Below, in pieces: positions 6,159 through 10,811 of a DNA stretch of 10,811 nt. The stretch covers positions 1 to 10,811 of the forward strand of contig CAMTXZ010000214.1 of the NCBI GenBank assembly GCA_947085765.1, in the 5' to 3' direction. This DNA comes from JAKFXL01 sp947085765. GTDB lineage: Bacteria > Pseudomonadota > Gammaproteobacteria > Tenderiales > Tenderiaceae. The notes under the pieces are model-generated. The model did not search any database. It was not told where the DNA came from and saw nothing but the letters and a program-made list of their open reading frames with translations. Both the position numbers and the translations under genes were made by a program. Each line of letters begins with the position of its first letter. The stretch's first letter is position 1.

Positions 6159-7321
6159 CGATCCCGCGCCGACAGATAGCTTAGCCCGGCGTCAATACGC
6201 CCCCAAAACCACTCCAGCAGGCGGCGTGTCCGGGGGCGTGCCTGCCACGAGGCGAGGCTGATCTCTTTGCACTGTTGTAAGTCGTGTTCCATCTCTGTCT
6301 TTAATAGCAGGGCAAAGGTCGGGTCGTCGATCTCCTGGTTGCCCTCCAGATTCCAGCGCAGGTTCCAGCGGTCAAGGTTGCTCGACCCGATGGAGCACCA
6401 CTGGTCGCAAAGGTAGGCCTTGGCGTGGGCGAAGCGCGGCTGGTATTCAAAGATACGTACCCTGTGTTTTAGCAGGTGGTGGTAAAAACGGCGGCCGGCG
6501 TGGCGTACTGCCGGGTGGTCGGTATGTGGCCCTTGCAGGATCAGCCGCACATCCACGCCGCGCTGGGCGGCTCTCTTCAGGGCGCGGCGCAACCGCCACG
6601 ACGGCGCAAAATAGGCGGTGGTGATCCAGGCACGCTGCCTGGCGCTCTTGAGTCGTCGCAGCAGCGAACTCTGAATCTCCTGATGGCTCAATAGTTGCGC
6701 AATGGTGGTCCGTCCCGGCTGTTGGGCGGTGGCGGGAGGTGTATGTGGAATCGCTTTCAGCTTGTCGATTTCATCACCGGTGCCCGGCCAGTTGTCGGCA
6801 AACAGAGTAAGCCAATCCTGCACACATTCGCCCTCCACCTGCACCATAAAGTCGTGCCAGCCATGATCACCGGCAAAATGGTCAGTGATGCCGGTACCGC
6901 CGATAAAGGCGATACGGTTATCCACCAGCAGCAGCTTGCGATGGTTGCGGGAGAGCAGCCGTCGCCACTTGCGGTAATTTATGGGGTTATAAAATTCGAG
7001 ATGGATGTTGGCGTGGCCCGCCAGCCGCTGCCGGTCAGCCCTGTTGATGCCGAGTGCGCCAAAGTCATCAAAGAGCAGAAAGCTCTCTACACCGCGTTTG
7101 GCTGACTCAACAATGGCATCGATAAACTGGCTGAGCGTAGCGCCCGACTCTAATAGATACATCTCCAGAATAACGTGGTGGCGTGCCCCCCTAATGGCTG
7201 CAAGCATGGCCGGAAAAAACAGAGCGCCATCTGCCAGCAGTTGAAACTGGTTGTGGTGACGTAGGGGAAAATAGTAGCGGTTGGATTTGTCAGTGGTCAT
7301 AGCGTGTGCCATTGTAGGCAT
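6152..7321 (-). CDS. clsB: Phospholipase D-family cardiolipin synthase, ClsB-like
   Basis: A 389-residue protein with two HKD motifs: H127-x-K129-x4-D134 (NHRKLLLVD, followed by IAFIGGTGI) and H299-x-K301-x4-D306 (AHAKAYLCD, followed by SIGSSNLD). The paired motifs form one active site. The order TAYFAPSWRLRRALKRAAQRGVDVRLILQG, then RIFEYQPRFAHAK, then GSSNLD-NL-WNLE, closely tracks E. coli ClsB (413 residues). No N-terminal membrane segments are seen, also as in ClsB and unlike ClsA. ClsB makes cardiolipin by transferring a phosphatidyl group between phospholipids at the inner membrane. Several ATGs lie near the start (7321, 7309, 7297) and none has a good ribosome site, so the exact start is uncertain. 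Confidence 0.87.
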   Translation of the reverse strand: MPTMAHAMTTDKSNRYYFPLRHHNQFQLLADGALFFPAMLAAIRGARHHVILEMYLLESGATLSQFIDAIVESAKRGVESFLLFDDFGALGINRADRQRLAGHANIHLEFYNPINYRKWRRLLSRNHRKLLLVDNRIAFIGGTGITDHFAGDHGWHDFMVQVEGECVQDWLTLFADNWPGTGDEIDKLKAIPHTPPATAQQPGRTTIAQLLSHQEIQSSLLRRLKSARQRAWITTAYFAPSWRLRRALKRAAQRGVDVRLILQGPHTDHPAVRHAGRRFYHHLLKHRVRIFEYQPRFAHAKAYLCDQWCSIGSSNLDRWNLRWNLEGNQEIDDPTFALLLKTEMEHDLQQCKEISLASWQARPRTRRLLEWFWGRIDAGLSYLSARDRH

Positions 7322-7379
7322 GGTTGATACTGCCCGACCAGTCTGGGGCGGTAGATAAATTTTGTGATACCGTAGCGCG

Positions 7380-7892
7380 ATGAATTCAATGCTTAATACC
7401 TATTGGAAAATCTGCCGTTTTCAGCTTGGGCCACAGGACCTGCCAAGCTCGCAGAGTCTTATGGTTGCCACCCTGCTGCTCTACATGCTGATCAGCCTTA
7501 TCATCGCTGGTTTTGAACTGACCCCCGTGATGGCACTGTTCTACGCCATTCTTGATGTTGCACTGCTGCTGGGCATGATCCGCATGATGTTATGGGTGCG
7601 TGATCTCTGGCCGCGTTACCTGCAAACCACCACGGCACTGCTTGGTGTGGGTGTGTTGTTTGGTTTTGTCGCGGTGCCCCTCATGTGGTGGCGGTTGCAG
7701 TATGGCGATCCGATGCAGGCCTTTCTGCCATCGCTGCTGATCCTTGGGTTGATGGTCTGGAACGCAGCGGTTGTCGGCCACATTCTGCGCCACGCACTCA
7801 ACACACCTTTTTATGTCGGTATAGCGCTGTCGTTGCTATACATCTACGCCTCCGCCACCGTTCTTAGAGCAGTTTTTGTTACAGGCAGTTAA
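7380..7892 (+). CDS. Five-segment inner-membrane protein of unknown function
   Basis: A 170-residue protein with hydrophobic stretches at about 27-45, 48-70, 84-104, 115-138 and 142-166. The short polar N-terminus (WKICRFQLGPQDLPSS) is probably cytoplasmic. The layout of a polar head with 'GPQDLP' and then five membrane helices resembles small Yip1-like membrane proteins, but I see no decisive motif. The stop is two bases before the mpl start, so it is the first gene of an operon with mpl and ubiX. That context hints at, but does not prove, an envelope role. ATG 7380 and ATG 7389 are both possible starts. Confidence 0.75.
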   Translation: MNSMLNTYWKICRFQLGPQDLPSSQSLMVATLLLYMLISLIIAGFELTPVMALFYAILDVALLLGMIRMMLWVRDLWPRYLQTTTALLGVGVLFGFVAVPLMWWRLQYGDPMQAFLPSLLILGLMVWNAAVVGHILRHALNTPFYVGIALSLLYIYASATVLRAVFVTGS

Positions 7893-7894
7893 TC

Positions 7895-9280
7895 ATGCAC
7901 ATACACATTCTTGGAATCTGCGGCACCTTCATGGGTGGCGTCGCCATTCTCGCGCGGCAGATGGGTTACACCGTTACTGGTTCTGACGCCAACGTCTATC
8001 CGCCCATGAGCACTCAGTTGGAAGCGCAAGGCATTACCCTGCACCAAGGTTACGATCCGGCGCCACTTGATCCGGCACCAGACCTGGTGGTGATTGGTAA
8101 CGCCATGTCACGTGGCAACGCCTCGGTCGAGTACGTGCTCAATCGTGGTCTGCCCTACATCTCTGGACCGCAGTTTCTCGCTGACTATATTCTGAAAGAT
8201 CGCTGGGTCATCGCCGTTGCCGGCACCCACGGCAAAACCACCACCTCCAGCATGGTGGCGTGGATACTCGAATACGCCAAACTCACGCCCGGTTTTCTCA
8301 TCGGCGGCGTGCCTGGCAACTTCGGCATCTCTGCACGTCTGGGCGATGCACCGTTTTTTGTGGTGGAGGCGGATGAATACGACACCGCCTTTTTCGACAA
8401 ACGTTCCAAGTTTGTGCACTACCGCCCGCGCACTGTGGTTCTGAATAACCTCGAATTTGACCACGCCGACATCTTTGAAGATCTGGCCGCCATCAAACGC
8501 CAGTTTCATCATCTAGTGCGCACCATCCCCGGCAACGGTCTGATTGTTGCGCCGGTTGATGACGCCAACATCACCGATCTCCTCACCATGGGCGCCTGGA
8601 CACCGATAGAGTATTTTGCCAGCGCCAGTATCGAGCAGAGCGAAATCAAACACTGGAGCGCGCGTGATGTCGCGCCCGACGGCAGCGCCTTTGCCATCTA
8701 CTGGGGCGATACCCATGTCGGCGATGTACAGTGGGACCTGCTCGGCATGCACAACGTACATAACGCCCTGGCCGCCGTTGCCGCCGCCCGTCATGCCGGC
8801 GTCATCGCCCACGAAGCAGTGGCCGCGCTGAGTGAATTTAAAAACGTAAAACGGCGCATGGAGATCAGCGGCGTAGTCAATGGCATCACCGTCTATGATG
8901 ACTTTGCCCACCACCCCACTGCCATCACCCTCACCCTCGATGGACTGCGCAAAAAGGTTGGCAACGACGCCTGCATCATCGCCATCCTCGAACCACGCTC
9001 CAACACCATGCGGATGGGTGTACATGCCGACACGTTGGGGCCATCACTCGCCGCCGCCAATGAAGTGGTGCTCTACAATCCGCCCGATCTCGGCTGGGAT
9101 CTTAACGGCGTGGTTGAAGCGCTTGATGGCCATGCCAAATTGTTTGATGAGATCAAAAACATCGTCGATTTTGTTGCTGGTTATGCGCGGCCCGGTGACC
9201 ACATCCTGGTGATGAGCAACGGCGGCTTCGGCGGCATTCATCAACAGCTGCTGCACGAACTGGAACAGGTGAAACCATGA
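7895..9280 (+). CDS. mpl: UDP-N-acetylmuramate:L-alanyl-gamma-D-glutamyl-meso-diaminopimelate ligase
   Basis: A 461-residue Mur-ligase family enzyme, matching E. coli Mpl (457). It opens with the UDP-binding Rossmann signature HIHILGICGTFMGGVA, typical of Mpl. The ATP-binding loop GTHGKTTTSS is at 110-119, EADEYDTAFFDKRSKFVHY follows in the central domain, and the C-terminal domain carries YDDFAHHPTAI and EPRSNTMRMG. Mpl joins a tripeptide recovered from old cell wall directly to UDP-N-acetylmuramate in the cytoplasm, bypassing MurC, MurD and MurE. It lies two bases after the membrane protein gene and overlaps ubiX by four bases, so the three are almost certainly co-transcribed. Confidence 0.97.
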   Translation: MHIHILGICGTFMGGVAILARQMGYTVTGSDANVYPPMSTQLEAQGITLHQGYDPAPLDPAPDLVVIGNAMSRGNASVEYVLNRGLPYISGPQFLADYILKDRWVIAVAGTHGKTTTSSMVAWILEYAKLTPGFLIGGVPGNFGISARLGDAPFFVVEADEYDTAFFDKRSKFVHYRPRTVVLNNLEFDHADIFEDLAAIKRQFHHLVRTIPGNGLIVAPVDDANITDLLTMGAWTPIEYFASASIEQSEIKHWSARDVAPDGSAFAIYWGDTHVGDVQWDLLGMHNVHNALAAVAAARHAGVIAHEAVAALSEFKNVKRRMEISGVVNGITVYDDFAHHPTAITLTLDGLRKKVGNDACIIAILEPRSNTMRMGVHADTLGPSLAAANEVVLYNPPDLGWDLNGVVEALDGHAKLFDEIKNIVDFVAGYARPGDHILVMSNGGFGGIHQQLLHELEQVKP

Positions 9281-9882
9281 GTCGCAACAGCATCGCCCTC
9301 GCCATCACCGGTGCCTCCGGTGTTGCCTACGGACTGCGCCTGCTTGAGTGTCTGATCAGCGCCGGCGAAGAGGTCCACCTGATGATCTCCAAAGCCGGAC
9401 AGATGGTGATCGACATGGAGACCGAACTTAAAATCAGCGGCACACCGCAAGAGATGCAAAAACAGCTCAGCAGCCGCTATCACGCCAAAGAGAATCAACT
9501 GCACGTCTGGGGCAAAGAGCAGTGGCACTCACCGGTTGCCAGCGGCAGCGGCGCACCACGCGCCATGGTGGTCTGCCCCTGCACCAGCGCCTTCCTCGCC
9601 GCCACCGCCAACGGCAGCAGTAACGACCTGATGGAACGCGCCGCCGACGTCGCCATCAAAGAGCAACGCAAACTGATATTAGTGCACCGCGAAACACCAC
9701 TCTCCGCTATTCATCTGGAAAACGCACTCAAGCTGGCACGCTTGGGTGTGACCATCCTGCCAGCCAATCCCGGCTTTTATCAAAACCCAAAAACGTTAGA
9801 TGACATTGTTGATTTTGTTGTCGCCCGCATACTTGATCATCTTGATGTTGAACATACGCTGATGCCGCGTTGGGGGGAGTAA
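9277..9882 (+). CDS. ubiX: Flavin prenyltransferase UbiX
   Basis: A 201-residue flavoprotein that attaches a dimethylallyl unit to FMN, making the prenyl-FMN cofactor that UbiD-type decarboxylases need in ubiquinone synthesis. Family marks are the FMN-binding ITGASG near the N-terminus (10-15), VVCPCTSAFLAATANG-S-NDLMERAADVAIKE in the middle, and LVHRETPLSAIHLENAL. Further on, the conserved P-NPGFY segment and LDDIVDFVVARILDHL complete the fold. The ATG overlaps the mpl stop (ATGA), suggesting coupled translation. No ubiD is present in the window. Confidence 0.97.
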   Translation: MSRNSIALAITGASGVAYGLRLLECLISAGEEVHLMISKAGQMVIDMETELKISGTPQEMQKQLSSRYHAKENQLHVWGKEQWHSPVASGSGAPRAMVVCPCTSAFLAATANGSSNDLMERAADVAIKEQRKLILVHRETPLSAIHLENALKLARLGVTILPANPGFYQNPKTLDDIVDFVVARILDHLDVEHTLMPRWGE

Positions 9883-9905
9883 AGAGATTTACCTGTTTAT
9901 TCCCC
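9874..9905 (+). other. Hairpin overlapping the ubiX stop codon
   Basis: GGGGAGTAAA (9874-9883) pairs with TTTATTCCCC (9896-9905) in a ten-pair stem with one G-U wobble and a 12-base loop. The stem contains the ubiX stop codon. No T-run follows, so it is not a classical intrinsic terminator. It could stabilise the 3' end of the message or mark a Rho-assisted end. Confidence 0.5.
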
Positions 9906-10129
9906 AAGCTACAAATAAAGATTGCCCGCACCATCCCAACTTGCCATAGTGACAACCACAATCGGCATAAGGGGTCATGTCATGATAATAAAATAAAAAA
10001 TTCAGATGGGCAGGGAGACGCTCCCCGGAATTTGCTGCGCTACTTCCGGGCTACTTGCTTAGACATCCCTGGTACTCCACAATACAATCCCCTATATATC
10101 AGGCTGCTGTGCCGATACGGTTTAGTCCA
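9906..10129. other. Long spacer between ubiX and the AT-rich orphan gene
   Basis: No gene is convincing here: the available frames have no ribosome site and no recognisable sequence. The stretch changes from ordinary composition to AT-rich (AATAAAATAAAAAATTC near 9984-10001), then to a GC-rich block with an inverted repeat CCCGGAA (10024-10030) and TTCCGGG (10044-10050) around TTTGCTGCGCTAC. That block resembles intergenic palindromic repeats. It may be the junction where foreign DNA joins the backbone. Confidence 0.4.
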
Positions 10130-10174
10130 CTAGACATTTATACGCCATGCTGCGTGCGAGGTATAAATGTATAG
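10130..10174. promoter_or_regulatory. Long inverted repeat just upstream of the orphan gene
   Basis: ACATTTATAC (10134-10143) and GTATAAATGT (10161-10170) are perfect inverted copies. With one mismatch the pairing extends outward through three more pairs (CTA/TAG, 10130-10132 and 10172-10174). The 17-base centre can add CGC/GCG. It ends about 20 bases before the preferred start at 10195, where an operator or a translation-blocking hairpin would lie; it could also be a mobile-element end. Confidence 0.5.
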
Positions 10175-10194
10175 ATATTATGCAAGAGAGATAT

Positions 10195-10647
10195 ATGCGA
10201 TTAAATACGAAGCTACTATTTGAGCTGGCAGTTTATAGACTTGATGAAGAGTCTTATTACAATGAGTTTTTAAAGTATAAGAATGAAAACTCTACTGAAC
10301 ATACATCTGATTCATGTCTTATAAATAGCTATGGCGGACAATGGGAATACAATGAGATTGTCGGTTTTTTAAAATTTTACGTTTCTGGTAACACACAAAT
10401 AAGGTGTGAATATCATGAAACGGACAAAAAAATAAAAAGAAAAACCAAAACAAAAACCTTTATCAAAATAACTGATTCACTTTGTGTTAGGTCAATTTCC
10501 AAAAAAATGACAAACGAAGAACTGATAAACACGATAGAGGATTGCATTAGGCATTGCAAAAATAATATTCCAATAAAAAGATTTATAGATACTCGAATGT
10601 TTGATAGTACTTTTAAGAATACTAACTGGGTTCAAGTAGTGACTTAG
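10195..10647 (+). CDS. AT-rich orphan gene, hypothetical protein (150 residues)
   Basis: The preferred start is ATG 10195, with GAGAG a few bases upstream. An ATG at 10180 adds five residues, and one at 10147 would lie inside the upstream hairpin. The product is soluble-looking, with no signal peptide or membrane segment. It contains a SYGGQWEYNEIVGFLKFYVSG block, then a strongly basic run (KIKRKTKTKTF), then a helical charged stretch. It has about four cysteines after residue 35. I do not recognise the family. Codon use is very AT-rich, like the effector-immunity pair and unlike ubiX next door. The gene ends 27 bases before the right IS copy, so it appears complete. An accessory role such as defence or toxin is possible, but nothing in the sequence shows it. 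Confidence 0.6.
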   Translation: MRLNTKLLFELAVYRLDEESYYNEFLKYKNENSTEHTSDSCLINSYGGQWEYNEIVGFLKFYVSGNTQIRCEYHETDKKIKRKTKTKTFIKITDSLCVRSISKKMTNEELINTIEDCIRHCKNNIPIKRFIDTRMFDSTFKNTNWVQVVT

Positions 10648-10674
10648 TATGAAGATGAGCTGTAACAAAAATAG

Positions 10675-10811
10675 TTACTAATAAGTCGGTAATAAACAAT
10701 ACCAAAGGTTGTTGAAGTGCGATAATGCATCCATGAAATATGATGCAAGACAATTACCGACACAAGAACAGGCACTGCTGCGTCGTCTGGCAGTTCAAAG
10801 AGTGCTTGATG
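10675..10811 (+). mobile_element. End of an IS630-family insertion sequence, right copy (runs off the window)
   Basis: This is a perfect 137-base inverted copy of 4-140. The element starts at or just after TTACTA, leaves a roughly 58-base leader, then opens the transposase frame heading rightward out of the window. The flanking bases differ from those of the left copy (AAAAATAG here, GCTCTGGTGC there), which locates the IS boundary precisely. The two copies face outward with about 10.5 kb between them. Confidence 0.85.
10733..10811 (+). CDS. IS630-family transposase, N-terminal fragment (partial at window edge)
   Basis: ATG 10733 opens a frame giving MKYDARQLPTQEQALLRRLA then VQRVLD before the window ends, 26 residues in all. 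This is the conserved opening of IS630-type transposases, ahead of their helix-turn-helix domain, and is identical to the left copy. No good Shine-Dalgarno sequence precedes it, which is common for transposases that are kept at low expression. The catalytic domain is outside the window. Confidence 0.75.
   Translation, partial: MKYDARQLPTQEQALLRRLAVQRVLD

Noticed and set aside
8513..9025. Long open frame on the minus strand opposite mpl
   Set aside because: It is a mirror of GC-rich mpl codons; Mpl itself is full length and well conserved.
2654..9280. A functional link between the Tae4-type amidase and Mpl, since both act on the same peptide of peptidoglycan
   Set aside because: The genes are more than 4 kb apart in different operons with different composition. 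The shared substrate looks like coincidence.
9870..10133. Plus-strand frame of 87 residues after ubiX
   Set aside because: It begins inside ubiX, runs through hairpins and an A-rich stretch, and the product looks random.
1..10811. The whole window as a functional composite transposon
   Set aside because: The cargo includes housekeeping genes (tal, mpl, ubiX), and the left IS sits inside a chromosomal gene. Two independent insertions, or a contig broken at repeats, explain the ends more simply.

Overview
The window looks like a chromosomal segment of a gammaproteobacterium. I infer this from a gamma-type mpl-ubiX pair, a ClsB-like phospholipase D enzyme, a YniA-like fructosamine kinase and the general protein style; I cannot name the species. 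Most genes use moderately GC-rich codons. Two stretches are strikingly AT-rich: 2654-3537 (counted lines are near 25% GC) and 10195-10647 (near 28% GC).

Edges: both ends are the same sequence in opposite orientation. A perfect 137-bp inverted repeat (4-140 and 10675-10811) holds the end of an insertion sequence plus the first ~27 codons of an IS630-type transposase, and both copies point outward. The left copy has cut a small multi-membrane-segment protein gene (123-458, minus strand).

Left part: 704-2484 is a two-gene operon. It encodes a MotA/TolQ/ExbB-type proton-channel subunit and a partner whose N-terminus is ExbD/TolR/MotB-like but whose C-terminus is a von Willebrand factor A domain with an apparently complete metal site. 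The usual peptidoglycan-binding or periplasmic ExbD domain is absent. This is the best candidate here for an undescribed machine. Next comes an AT-rich effector-immunity pair (2654-3537): a Tae4-type peptidoglycan amidase, overlapped by four bases by a small lipoprotein that is presumably its immunity protein.

Middle part: metabolic genes. These are fructosamine kinase (minus), transaldolase (minus, with a clear terminator), a 73-residue conserved protein of unknown role (plus) and a ClsB-like cardiolipin synthase (minus) whose end overlaps the small gene.

Right part: a tight operon of a five-segment membrane protein, mpl (murein peptide recycling) and ubiX (prenyl-FMN synthesis for ubiquinone). 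It is followed by a spacer rich in hairpins, then an AT-rich orphan gene of unknown function, and then the right IS copy.

Taken together this is a housekeeping backbone carrying horizontally acquired AT-rich cargo and bounded by two IS copies. No RNA genes or CRISPR arrays were seen.
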